A stretch of 64,000 nt of DNA from JANLVI01 sp031363915 (GTDB lineage: Bacteria > Vulcanimicrobiota > Vulcanimicrobiia > Vulcanimicrobiales > Vulcanimicrobiaceae). The stretch spans positions 1 through 64,000 of the forward strand of contig JANLVI010000037.1 in NCBI GenBank assembly GCA_031363915.1, read 5' to 3'. Shown in pieces: positions 34,579 through 43,500 of this stretch; positions within the stretch are counted from its first letter, which is position 1, and every line of letters starts with the position of its first letter. A program made the translations under genes and the position numbers. The notes under the pieces are model-generated. The model made no database searches and had not been told where the DNA came from. It was given only the letters and a program-made list of their open reading frames with translations.

Positions 34579-35760
34579 ATGGACACCATCGCGATCGACG
34601 CAATCGGCCAGCATGCTATCGACCTTCGGCGGGAGATTCATCGCCATCCGGAGCTGGGCTTCGAAGAAGTGAAGACCGCGGCGCTGATCGAGCGCGAACT
34701 CGACGGGCTTGGGATCGAACACCACCGCGTCGCAACGACCGGTGTCGTCGGCGTGATTCGCGGGGCGCTTCCGGGCAAGACGTCGGCGATTCGCGGCGAC
34801 ATGGACGCGCTGCCGCTGCAAGAAGATTCAGGCGATCCGAATACGTCGCAAGTGCCGAATAAGATGCACGCGTGCGGTCACGATGCGCACGTCGCGATGG
34901 TGCTAGGGGCGGCACGCGACTTACAAGAAAACCGAGTGAGCCTGCACGGGAACGTCGTGCTGTTGTTCCAGCCGGCGGAAGAAGGCCCGGGCGGCGCCGA
35001 GCCGATGATCGCCGAGGGAGTGCTCGATAATCCCAAGGTCGATGCCGTTGCGATGCTGCACGTCGACGTGCGCATTCCAACCGGCTCCGTTTCGATCACG
35101 CCGGGACCCGTGAACGCGGCGGCTGATGAAATTCAGATTACGATTCGCGGCAAAGGCGGCCATGGCGCCGCGCCGCACAGAGCGCAGGACACTATCCCCG
35201 CTGCTGCTGCGACGATTCTTGCGCTGCAGAATATCGCCGCGCGCGAGACCGATCCGCTGGCCTCCGTGGTCGTCACGATCGGGACGCTCGAGGGTGGCTT
35301 TCGCAACAATATCATTGCCGACAAAGTGCACATGACGGGCACGGTGCGCACGACCGATCCCGTGCTCCGCAATGAGATCGAAGCGCGTCTGAACCGGATC
35401 ATCGGCGGCGTCACCGCCGCGTACGGCGTCAACTTTGAACTCGAGGTGATCTACGGATATCCGCCCGTCGTGAACAACCCGGCCTTAGCCGAGAGTCTCG
35501 CAGCACATTTGCGCGAGACGACCCCGATCGTCGTCGAGCGCCTTCAGCCGACTATGGGTGCCGAGGACTTCGCGTATTTCGCTCAGCGCGTCCCGGGCGT
35601 GCTCGTGCGACTCGGCGTCTATAACGAGGCGGTCGGAGCGACGTTCTACGTCCACAGCCCCCAGTTCAAGCTCGATGAAGACGCAATTCCCGTCGGCATC
35701 CGGACCCTGGCCGCGTTCTGCCGCGGGGTGAACGCTGGGAAAATTTCCAGCGAAAAATAG
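34579..35760 (+). CDS. M20 family metal-dependent amidohydrolase
   Basis: 393 residues, the usual size of N-acyl-amino-acid amidohydrolases and hippurate hydrolases. Metal ligands and catalytic acids: RGDMDALPLQE, then HACGHDAHVAMVLGAA, then PAEEGPGGAEPMI; dimerisation domain from about 185 (RGKGGHGAAPHRAQD), and the final MGAEDFAYFAQRVPG metal Glu region. It removes acyl groups from amino acids, or deacetylates an indole or aminobenzoyl conjugate; the substrate is not defined. ATG 34579 follows a weak AACGGAG site six bases upstream. Cytoplasmic; no signal peptide. Confidence 0.92.
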   Translation: MDTIAIDAIGQHAIDLRREIHRHPELGFEEVKTAALIERELDGLGIEHHRVATTGVVGVIRGALPGKTSAIRGDMDALPLQEDSGDPNTSQVPNKMHACGHDAHVAMVLGAARDLQENRVSLHGNVVLLFQPAEEGPGGAEPMIAEGVLDNPKVDAVAMLHVDVRIPTGSVSITPGPVNAAADEIQITIRGKGGHGAAPHRAQDTIPAAAATILALQNIAARETDPLASVVVTIGTLEGGFRNNIIADKVHMTGTVRTTDPVLRNEIEARLNRIIGGVTAAYGVNFELEVIYGYPPVVNNPALAESLAAHLRETTPIVVERLQPTMGAEDFAYFAQRVPGVLVRLGVYNEAVGATFYVHSPQFKLDEDAIPVGIRTLAAFCRGVNAGKISSEK

Positions 35761-35867
35761 AGCGGCGAGCGACCGTGGGCGACCTCACATCCCCGCCTCT
35801 CCCGGATTGCTAAGCTCTGTTGGACCCGACGGCATCGACCGGCGGGCACCGATGGAGGGTACGCACA

Positions 35868-36494
35868 ATGGCGGTTGCCGCAACGGAGAGAAAGCAGCTT
35901 GGAGTCGAGCAGCAGCAGCGCGCCGAACGCGATCTCCTGCTGATCGAGTCGTTCAACGCCGGACGCCGAGATGCGTTCGACGAGCTGGTCAAACATTACG
36001 AATCGACCGTGCATCGCGTCCTCGCGCAGCTTAACGTCCAATCCGGCGATGTCGAGGATCTCACGCAGGAAGTCTTCCTGCGCGTCTACCGCAACATCCA
36101 CCGGTTCCGCGGTCAATCGTCCTTTTATACGTGGCTCTACCGCATTACCGTCAACGTCTTTTTCGACCACAATAAAAAGCGCAAACGCGCCGACGTCCGT
36201 CTTTCGCGACTGCAGAACGCGCTCGTCGACGTGTCGAACGCGCGCCCCGAAAGCGACGACCCGTTCTACGCCACGTACAATGCGCTCACGCGCGAAGAAT
36301 TCTCGAACGCGATCGAAACATTGCCCGAACCGTTCCGCGCCGTCGTTGCGATGCGGGAAGTCGATGACCTCAGCTACGAAGAGATCGCCCTTCAGACGGG
36401 GATCTCCATCGGGACGGTCCGCTCGCGGCTCTCGCGCGCCCGTCAGCGCTTGAAGGAGTTGCTCCGCCCGGTTTTGATCGAAGCGGCCGCTTAA
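35868..36494 (+). CDS. ECF-type RNA polymerase sigma factor
   Basis: 208 residues. ATG 35868 has GGAGGG eight bases upstream. Region 2 (about 30-100): DAFDELVKHYESTVHRVLAQ, then VEDLTQEVFLRVYRNI and SFYTWLYRITVN. Region 4 (about 145-200): LPEPFRAVVAMREVDDLSYE, then GISIGTVRSRLSRARQRLKE. There is no region 3, which defines the ECF group. No anti-sigma gene follows: the next gene encodes an SRPBCC-fold protein. Target promoters unknown; a general RpoE-like role is the family default. Confidence 0.92.
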   Translation: MAVAATERKQLGVEQQQRAERDLLLIESFNAGRRDAFDELVKHYESTVHRVLAQLNVQSGDVEDLTQEVFLRVYRNIHRFRGQSSFYTWLYRITVNVFFDHNKKRKRADVRLSRLQNALVDVSNARPESDDPFYATYNALTREEFSNAIETLPEPFRAVVAMREVDDLSYEEIALQTGISIGTVRSRLSRARQRLKELLRPVLIEAAA

Positions 36495-36547
36495 AGCGGT
36501 CGTTTCCTTTTTTCTGGGCTACAAGAGCTAGTGGTGGGCGTGATCTC

Positions 36548-36569
36548 AACCACAATCCCTTGTGGTTTT
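36548..36569 (+). terminator. Possible weak terminator after the ECF sigma gene
   Basis: AACCACA and TGTGGTT pair over a six-base loop, followed by a short TTT. The stem is only seven pairs and the T-run is short, so it may be a regulatory hairpin instead. Confidence 0.35.
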
Positions 36570-36606
36570 CCGCAGGCAGAGAGCAATGGACGGCGAAGAT
36601 CGGTAA

Positions 36607-37107
36607 ATGGCGATTCCGCAGCTCTCGTTCGATCGCCCCGGCGCACTGCATCGTAGCCAAGACGTGGCCTCCCCGGCCGAGTCCGCCTTCGCCCTGATGT
36701 GCGAGGTGGAAAAGTGGCCGGTGTGGCTCTCGTTCCTCCGTAGTGCGCGACGGCTGGATCCGCTCAAAATGATCGGTCTCGGCGATGAAGTCGCAATCCG
36801 CTCGGCGATTCCGGGCGAAGAGGAAGAGCTCTTCGAAGTCGATCAGTACATCGAAAACCATATCGTTTCGCTAGTCGGGGCGTACTCCGTCCGGCGCCGG
36901 ATCGATCTTCGCGTCGAGCGCAAAACCGAACGCTCGAAGATCGTTGTCCGCATCGACTATCCCACCTACGGTGGCGCGATCGGCCGTCTGATCGATCGCA
37001 TTACCGTCCGCCCAAAGCTCGAAGGGGCCCTAGGCGAATCGTTGATGCACTTCAAGGGGTTATGCGAGTACGACCGCGGGCCTGACGCACTGCTCGAAGA
37101 CTTTTAG
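36607..37107 (+). CDS. SRPBCC-fold protein (polyketide cyclase/START-like)
   Basis: 166 residues. The N-terminal strand-helix HRSQDVASPAESAFALMCEV followed by KWPVWLSFLRSARRLDP is the typical opening of SRPBCC proteins, where a W-P pair sits on the cavity helix. Strands with LFEVDQYIENHIVSL and KIVVRIDYPTYGG follow, then a long C-terminal helix (LEGALGESLMHFKGLCEY). Such folds bind hydrophobic ligands or lipids or act as cyclases. The ligand is unknown. It follows the ECF sigma gene at a distance of 112 bases. Confidence 0.8.
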   Translation: MAIPQLSFDRPGALHRSQDVASPAESAFALMCEVEKWPVWLSFLRSARRLDPLKMIGLGDEVAIRSAIPGEEEELFEVDQYIENHIVSLVGAYSVRRRIDLRVERKTERSKIVVRIDYPTYGGAIGRLIDRITVRPKLEGALGESLMHFKGLCEYDRGPDALLEDF

Positions 37108-37113
37108 CAGTCA

Positions 37114-37158
37114 TTGACGCTAAGTGCTAGATTTTGCTACACTACCCCCTAGTGTAGC
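37114..37158 (+). promoter_or_regulatory. Promoter with overlapping 9-bp palindrome before the FmdB-type gene
   Basis: TTGACG (37114-37119) and TACACT (37138-37143) are 18 bases apart, and the -10 is extended by TGC. The perfect inverted repeat GCTACACTA (37136-37144) and TAGTGTAGC (37150-37158) covers the -10 box, so a bound protein would block the promoter. The coding start at 37179 is 36 bases downstream of the -10. Confidence 0.5.
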
Positions 37159-37178
37159 GCCACAAACCGGAGAACGAC

Positions 37179-37406
37179 GTGCCCCTTTACGACTACAAGT
37201 GCGAGAAATGCCATGAGACGACCGAAGTGCGTCACGGCTTTAAAGAAAGTCACGGCGAAGCGTGCCCCAAATGCGGCGGCAAGCTCAACCGCGTGTTCAA
37301 TCCCGCCGGAATCGTGTTCAAAGGCTCGGGATTCTATATTAACGATTCGCGCGTCGCACCGCCCGCGGAATCGGTTACTCCCTCCAAGAGCGATACCGCA
37401 GCGTAG
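37179..37406 (+). CDS. FmdB family zinc-ribbon protein
   Basis: 75 residues from GTG 37179, preceded by CCGGAGAA at a proper distance. The N-terminal MPLYDYKCEKCHETTEVRHG and the second pair in ACPKCGGKLNRVF form a CxxC..CxxC zinc ribbon; GSGFYINDSR is the usual C-terminal motif. The family was named for a putative regulator of an amidase/formamidase operon, but its general function is unsettled. It is preceded by its own promoter with an operator-like palindrome. Confidence 0.9.
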   Translation: MPLYDYKCEKCHETTEVRHGFKESHGEACPKCGGKLNRVFNPAGIVFKGSGFYINDSRVAPPAESVTPSKSDTAA

Positions 37407-37421
37407 CTCGGGACCCGCTTG

Positions 37422-37709
37422 ATGTCATTTGAGACGCTTGCAACTTGGTTTGCGGGCGTTTTTGCGTTTATTCTGCTCGACCTGATCGTCGTGATGCTCG
37501 TGCGCGGCGCGCGCGAGGCAAAACGCCTGCAGAGGCGCCTAGCAGAGCTCGCCGACGGGCCGCCCGGTATCGATCCGGCCCGCGTTGCGGCTAGTTTGGA
37601 GAAACTTCAAGGCGCTGTAGACCACATTGCGCCGCTAATCGCGCGCTCGAAAGTCGCGCTTGCGACGATCCAGCGCGATATCGCCTGGTTACGCCGCATC
37701 TCCCGCTAG
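37422..37709 (+). CDS. Small membrane protein with coiled coil
   Basis: 95 residues from ATG 37422 (a TTG three bases upstream is in frame). One hydrophobic helix (about 7-30, LATWFAGVFAFILLDLIVVM) is followed by a basic stretch REAKRLQRRLAELADGPPG and a predicted coiled coil (VAASLEKLQGAVDHIAPLIA). The last residues IQRDIAWLRRISR are basic. Only 15 bases separate it from the FmdB gene, so the two are probably co-transcribed. The stop overlaps by four bases the stop of the convergent methyltransferase gene. Function unknown. Confidence 0.65.
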   Translation: MSFETLATWFAGVFAFILLDLIVVMLVRGAREAKRLQRRLAELADGPPGIDPARVAASLEKLQGAVDHIAPLIARSKVALATIQRDIAWLRRISR

Positions 37710-39142
37710 GGCTTTGACCCGCTTGCGTCCGGCGGGGGACCGAAAGGGCTGCCGGGTGGTGGCTGCGGCGGTAAACCGAACGGTTCGGCGGCTCCTGGCA
37801 CGGCCCCAAACGGGTTAATTTCGGCAGGGGCTTCAGGCGGCTCCCACGCCCAGCCGCTGGGAGCCGCCGGTGCAGTCGGTGGCACACCAAAGGGCATGTC
37901 CGCAGGCTCCACCTGGGACGGCACTGCAAACGGCGAGCCAAATGCGGGAGCTGGTGCGGCTTCGGGGACACCCGGCGGCATCCCGACGGGGACTTCGGGC
38001 AGCGCACCGCCGAATCGGAAAGGTCCACCCTGACGCGTCTCCGGCAGCGGATTGACCGGTGGCATCATCGTTTCGCTCGACACATCGCCCGTCGGCTTGA
38101 ACGAGAACGCGGAAGGCAATCCGGTCGGCGGCGGAACTGCTCCGGGCACTGCGGCCGGCGGCGCCACTGGGAAGAACGGACTACTTGGAATCGGCGCGGC
38201 GGGATTATAGGGCGGCGGCGGATTGCCGGGCGCCTGCAACGCAGGCTGTGAGAACGCGGCGGGAAGTGCGCCAGGTGCGATCGGTGCCGGCGGCGTTTTC
38301 GGCGTCGGTGGCGGCGGAGCCGGTGCTTGCGGGTTATGCGCGAATGCGGCGATCGCCGCGTCGTTCGCGCGTTTGATCCGTTCGGCGGGGTCCTCGCGCA
38401 GGAGCGTCCCTGCACCGTCGGTCGGAATCTCACCCGCGGCAGCAGCGACGAGCACATATCGCGACTGCGGCAACAACTGGCCGCCTGGACGTTTTGCGAG
38501 TTCGCGCAGTTCGTCGAGATAGGCTTTCGGTGTTTCTTCGACTTCCATCGTCTGAAGAATCAAGCGCACCGTATCTTCGATGTACTCGCGCGGCGGCACG
38601 CGCAAAAACGAGTACGTCACGCTCGTGACGTCGGCTTTGACGACGGTCAGCAGTTTTTTCCAGTAGTCGAGGATTTGGTAGTATTCAAAGGCGCCGAGTT
38701 CGCGCTTTGCACGCGAGTAGAGTGCAGCGATACGGCGCCCGAGCGGATCGCTCGGCGGCGCAGGCTCGACGATGACGACGCGCTGTGCGACGCGGGAGAG
38801 TTCGGAGATGATCTGCGCGTGGAAGAAGGGATCGACTTCGTGCAGATAGTGGAACGCGATCGCCGCATCGTAGCTATTTTCGCGCGCGGGAATCGTCGTG
38901 GTACTTCCGCGTACCGTTTTTATGCCGACGTCGGCGAGCGATCCGAGGCGTTCGCCATCGGATTCGATGACCGTCACGTCCGCGCCGATTTGCACGGCAC
39001 GAACGAACCAGAGCGGATCGATGCTGGCGCCCGCAAAGAGCACGGATTCCCCTTTGCGGATCGCCATCGCATCCCAGACGAGCTGGTCGATGCGGTGAGA
39101 TTCGCGTTCGAATTCATCAGCTAGGATTGTGCTGTTGTCCAT
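37706..39142 (-). CDS. SAM-dependent methyltransferase-like protein with long proline-rich tail
   Basis: 478 residues. The first half (about 1-235) has a Rossmann methyltransferase layout: ESVLFAGASIDPLWFVRAVQ is the motif I region, VTVIESDGERL the acidic end of strand 2, and SYDAAIAFHYLHEVDPFF the motif IV region, then VVIVEPAPPSDPLGRR. From about 270 to the end the chain is dominated by Pro, Ala, Gly and Phe with short Pro runs, predicted disordered. This tail of about 200 residues is unlike other methyltransferases. Motif I is imperfect (no GxGxG), so catalysis is not certain. It overlaps aroA upstream by 22 bases, implying co-transcription. Confidence 0.75.
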   Translation of the reverse strand: MDNSTILADEFERESHRIDQLVWDAMAIRKGESVLFAGASIDPLWFVRAVQIGADVTVIESDGERLGSLADVGIKTVRGSTTTIPARENSYDAAIAFHYLHEVDPFFHAQIISELSRVAQRVVIVEPAPPSDPLGRRIAALYSRAKRELGAFEYYQILDYWKKLLTVVKADVTSVTYSFLRVPPREYIEDTVRLILQTMEVEETPKAYLDELRELAKRPGGQLLPQSRYVLVAAAAGEIPTDGAGTLLREDPAERIKRANDAAIAAFAHNPQAPAPPPPTPKTPPAPIAPGALPAAFSQPALQAPGNPPPPYNPAAPIPSSPFFPVAPPAAVPGAVPPPTGLPSAFSFKPTGDVSSETMMPPVNPLPETRQGGPFRFGGALPEVPVGMPPGVPEAAPAPAFGSPFAVPSQVEPADMPFGVPPTAPAAPSGWAWEPPEAPAEINPFGAVPGAAEPFGLPPQPPPGSPFGPPPDASGSKP

Positions 39143-40410
39143 ATCTCCTGGAAATCCGGAAAACTGATGGCGATCGGTGCCGCGTCATCGACCACAATGT
39201 TCCCCGTTCCGGCCGCAAGTACCGCCGCGCTCATCGCGATTCGGTGATCGCCGGCGCTAGCAACCGGAGAGGTCGCTTCGTGCAGCTTGGCGGGCTGGAC
39301 CGCAAAGCCGTCGGGACGCTCCTCGATGTCGGCGCCGACGGCGCGTAAGAGCGCGGCGAGGGTCGCGATTCGGTCGGATTCTTTTTGGCGTAACTCTTCG
39401 GCGCCGCTCACGACGCTGGGCGTTGCGGCGAAGGCGGCGGCGACGCCGAAAACCGGGAGCTCGTCGATCATGCGCGAGACGAGGGCGCCCGAGATCGAGG
39501 TGCCGTTCAACGGTGTTGCGATCACGCGGACATCGGCGATCGGTTCGCCGCCGACTTCGATGTAATTCTCGTAGGTGATGTCCGCGCCCATGGCGCGCAG
39601 CGCATCGACGATACCCGTGCGCGTCGGGTTGACCCCGATCCGTTCGACGATCAGATCGCTGCCCGGTACGATCGAGGCGGCGACGAAGAAGAACGCGGCG
39701 GCAGAAATATCACCGGGCACTTCGATCTCGGTTCCGATCAGCGGTCGCGGTTCGAATACGATCGTTTCGCCATCCCAGTCGACCTCCGCACCGAACCGCT
39801 GCAGCATCCGTTCGGTATGATCGCGGCTGAAACGATCGCCGGTTATTTTGACCGTGCCCGTGGCACTGAGATGCGCGAGCAAAATCGCCGATTTTACTTG
39901 CGCCGAGGGGACGGAGAGCTGGAAGGTTCCGCCTGCGGGATGTCGCACGCCGGCGATCGTCGCTGGAAGCCGGCCGTTCGTCGTCTCGATGGTCGCGCCG
40001 ATCGTGCGTAAGGGGACCGCCACGCGTTCCATCGGGCGGCGCTCGAGCGATTCATCGCCGATGAACCGCGCGCGCACGCCGGCACCGGCGATCAAACCCA
40101 TAAGCATGCGCGCCGTCGAGCCGCTGTTCAGGCAATCGATGACTTGCACGGGGTCCGAGAGCGTGCCGCCGGAGACGACAAGCGTCGCCCCATTATCGCG
40201 GCCTGCCCAGTGCTGAATGCGGATCCCCATCGCCGCGAGTGCTTCGCGCGTCGCGCGCACGTCGGCGCCGCGATTGGAATTCGAGATGACCGTCGTTCCG
40301 CGTGAAACTGCACCGAACAGAAGAGCGCGGTGCGAGATCGATTTATCTCCGGGAACACGGACGCGGCCGCGGAGCGCGCCGCGGCCGAACGTCGTAGCAG
40401 TGGTCATCAT
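39121..40410 (-). CDS. aroA: 3-phosphoshikimate 1-carboxyvinyltransferase (EPSP synthase)
   Basis: 429 residues, normal length. RVRVPGDKSISHRALLFGA near the start is the phosphate/PEP binding motif, SGSTARMLMGLIAGAG follows (shikimate-3-phosphate site), and the late VFGVAAAFAATPS, then RQKESDRIATLA are the second-domain motifs. It makes EPSP in the shikimate pathway to aromatic amino acids. ATG 40410 (or 40407) is chosen; the open frame continues into the upstream tRNA-Leu gene, which is not coding for this protein. Only 13 bases separate the start from the tRNA gene. Confidence 0.95.
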   Translation of the reverse strand: MMTTATTFGRGALRGRVRVPGDKSISHRALLFGAVSRGTTVISNSNRGADVRATREALAAMGIRIQHWAGRDNGATLVVSGGTLSDPVQVIDCLNSGSTARMLMGLIAGAGVRARFIGDESLERRPMERVAVPLRTIGATIETTNGRLPATIAGVRHPAGGTFQLSVPSAQVKSAILLAHLSATGTVKITGDRFSRDHTERMLQRFGAEVDWDGETIVFEPRPLIGTEIEVPGDISAAAFFFVAASIVPGSDLIVERIGVNPTRTGIVDALRAMGADITYENYIEVGGEPIADVRVIATPLNGTSISGALVSRMIDELPVFGVAAAFAATPSVVSGAEELRQKESDRIATLAALLRAVGADIEERPDGFAVQPAKLHEATSPVASAGDHRIAMSAAVLAAGTGNIVVDDAAPIAISFPDFQEIWTTAQS

Positions 40411-40423
40411 CGGCAAGTTACCT

Positions 40424-40506
40424 TGGGGAAGGTGGGACTCGAACCCACATGAGCTCACACTCGGTCGCTTTTGAGGCGACTGCGTATACCATTTCGCCAC
40501 TTCCCC
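40424..40506 (-). tRNA. tRNA-Leu (anticodon CAA)
   Basis: 83 bases on the minus strand, with the long variable arm of class II tRNAs. Acceptor GGGGAAG pairs with CTTCCCC; anticodon stem GTCGC/GCGAC holds a CTCAAAA loop, giving anticodon CAA (codon UUG). The T arm is GTGGG-TTCGAGT-CCCAC. The discriminator base is A, as in tRNA-Leu. No CCA is encoded. Confidence 0.95.
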
Positions 40507-43500
40507 GACCCGGGCAAATTCGCGGAACCGACCCGACGCCCTTGTGGGCTCGCAACGAGCGCGCGAGCCGCGTCAAGCGACTCGGCGGAATCCAGGCGGT
40601 ACACCATGTGCCGCGCCGGTCCCGGTGCGAGCCGAAGCCTGGCGATCACCGAACCGTCGCCGACCGTGGCTTCGGCTTTCTCGACATCGCCGTGCCTCCA
40701 TGAAAGCGCGATGACGTCGTGCGTAACTTGATTGTAGATGCCCAGCGCATCGCGTTCGACCGTCTGCGTCGAGGGCGTAAATCCGCGCACGTCGCGGCCG
40801 ATCACGCGCAGATCCTCCGCGTTGCCGACCAGGCCGAGCGACGAGATGACGATCGCGCGTTGTTCGCGTGCGTCGGGATCGTCGCCGAACGTCACCTGCT
40901 CGTCGACTGAGAACGATGTTGCGCCGGGTTCGAGGGTCAGCGTGCGTTCGATGTGTTCGCCGTTGGGGAAGACATCGGGCGGATTGTACGCCAATCGCAC
41001 GACGGCGTGCGATCCGGATGCGAGGACAGCTGCGGCGTACTTGCGGTTAAAGAAGCCGGCCGGAAAGCTGCGCGTGTATTTCGCGATCTTATCGGTCGTC
41101 GACGGCGGCTGCTGGACGAGCACGTCATCGCGCATCGCACCGATCGAGGTGAACCCGCTGCGGCCCGTTGCAAGCGACTCGAAGACAAAGCCGCGCGCGC
41201 CGGCGTTGGGAGAGACCACGACGCGAACGCGCTCGTTTTCAAGCACGACCAGCGGCGCGCCGTCTTCGAGCAAATCGGCTTTATAGGCGATCGCCTCGCC
41301 GGGCTTTGCCTGCTGCGGATAGACGACTGGGATGCGCACGTCGTCGCGGACGAGCAGCGTCTGGGGTGCGGTGATCGCAGCCGCTTGCGCCGCGTCCGGC
41401 AGCGGTGCATCACGCAGTTCGGCACCGGCGCTCGTGAGAGCGACGACTTGCGGGGCGCGGGCTTTGAACTCGAGATGTCGCTCGCCAATTTTGAAGCGGA
41501 TCAAACAGTCGGCGGGTGAGCTGAATTCGATCGTGGCGCCGCTGCGCCGCGGGTGACACGTCGTGAGGACGAGTCGGTCGGCGGACCCGAATGAATCGAT
41601 AAGCGAACGCAGCGGCACGTCGGCGGCGATGAGGAGTGCATCGCGTCCCGGGATATCCAGCGGGCCGATCCGTTCGCGCGTTCCATCGACTCGGCGGAAC
41701 GCAATTTCCTTGATCGCAAGCGGATTGATGTCGTAGTTCGGGACGTCGACGAACGTTGCGCGCGAACGGTCGTCGTGCAGCACGTTTGCGCCCGCGACGC
41801 CGGTGACCGCGCGGTCTTTGAGGTCGCCAATCTCGGCAATCGAACCGACGACCTTGACGCCGCGTGCCTGCAGGGCGGTAAGTTTGAGACGGACTAGCGT
41901 GATGAGGCGTCCTGCTCGGGGCACGCTCGGAACGACGATGTGGCGGTAGCGTTCGAGGGTCGATTCATCGCTGAAACGCACGTCGATCAAGTCGCACACC
42001 AATCCCGCGTTTCGGCATGCGCGCTGTGCTTCTTGCGTGCGCGCCGCAATCGAGAAAATTTCCGCTTGGGGCAACGTCCGCTCGTCATACGCGCTCGTCA
42101 GGTACGCGATTCCGACATCGGCATCACGGTGCGCGGAGGCAAGCGCCCCTCCGTACACGCTCACGAGATCGGCAAAGTTTCGCATCGGCGCGTAGCGCGC
42201 GTGGTGGACGTTCGGATCGACTCCAAGTGCGCTGTCCCAATCGTAGAGCATGTTGGAGAACGGGGCTTCCCAGCCGGCGGGAGCGATCGAATCTTGCGCC
42301 GGAAAATTGACGACCCCGTGTGCTCCGAAGCCCAAAATTGAGTGCAGTGCCAGCGTGGTGTTGCTCGGATCGGCGGGGCGCGGTCGCGTCGCTTCGGGTT
42401 GTTGCAGCCAGCCCGCCTGGAATTCGCTCATCGCGACGGGTTGGTGCGGACGCGTCTGCAAGAGCGCGGTCGAAAATTCGAGCGCGCCCCGGTCGTGTTC
42501 GCCGATGCTAAACGCGTCGCTCTGATACCAGTTGCCCATCGCCCAGACGGGTGAACTCGCCGTCACCTTCATCTCGTAGGTATTGATGAAGAGCGGGAGC
42601 TGCGGCCCGACGACGCCGCGCACGTCGGCAGCAAGCGTGTCGAGGTACGCGTGCAAGTGCGGCGCAGGCCAGGTTTGGTTGTCGATGTAGGCGCCTTGGT
42701 CGTCGTCGAGCGCGACGGCGATGACCTTGTCAGCGACCGGGACGAACTGCTGGAGCGCGGTTTGAATCCATCGTTCGGAATAGCGCAGGTGCGTTGCATT
42801 TTGGAGCCACGCGGAGGCTGCGTCATCGCTGTTCGCATTTTGCAAGGTCGCCGTCGCCGGATACCGGCCTTCAAGAATATCGTGCAGCGGCATGCCGTAT
42901 TCGGGGCGCGCGAGCAGCCACGCAGGATAGCCGCCGTTGCGCCACTCGTTGCGGATGACCGGCCCCGGCCGCACGATGATTTTAAAGTCGCGCGTCTTGA
43001 GGAGCGCGATGAGTTCGCCGAGGTCCCGGCGCGGGCTCGTGCGACCGTCGAAGTCGAAATCGTTGTCGGAGAGTTCGTGCCAGTTCCACGGTACGTACAG
43101 ATCGATCGTGTTGATGCCGAGCCTGGCGAGCGCGTCGAGCGACGGTGCCCACGACGAGCGCGGCAGCCGGTCGTAAAAAAACGACGCGCCGTACATGAAG
43201 AACGGCCGTCCGTCGACGAGCAGCGTCGATGTGCTGCTGCGCTCCACACTAACACTGTGCGTGAAGTCGGCGGCGCTCGCCGACTGATGGCCGGCAAAGA
43301 CGAACGCGAGCGAAGCGATCGCGGCAAAGGGCCAACTGCGCATGCGTTTCGCGCGCACGAAGAAGACGACGGCACCAAGTGCCAGGGTGAGGACGCCGAA
43401 GGCCATCCCCGTCGTCGTGGTCTGCGTGAAGAGGGCGACCCAGCCGCCGAGCGCGACGATCGCTGGGAGCGGAAAGAGCCACATGCGATACGGTGCGGGC

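Noticed and set aside
40411..40500. Upstream extension of aroA through tRNA-Leu
   Set aside because: The extra 30 residues come from tRNA sequence, and the conserved start of EPSP synthase lies just after ATG 40410.
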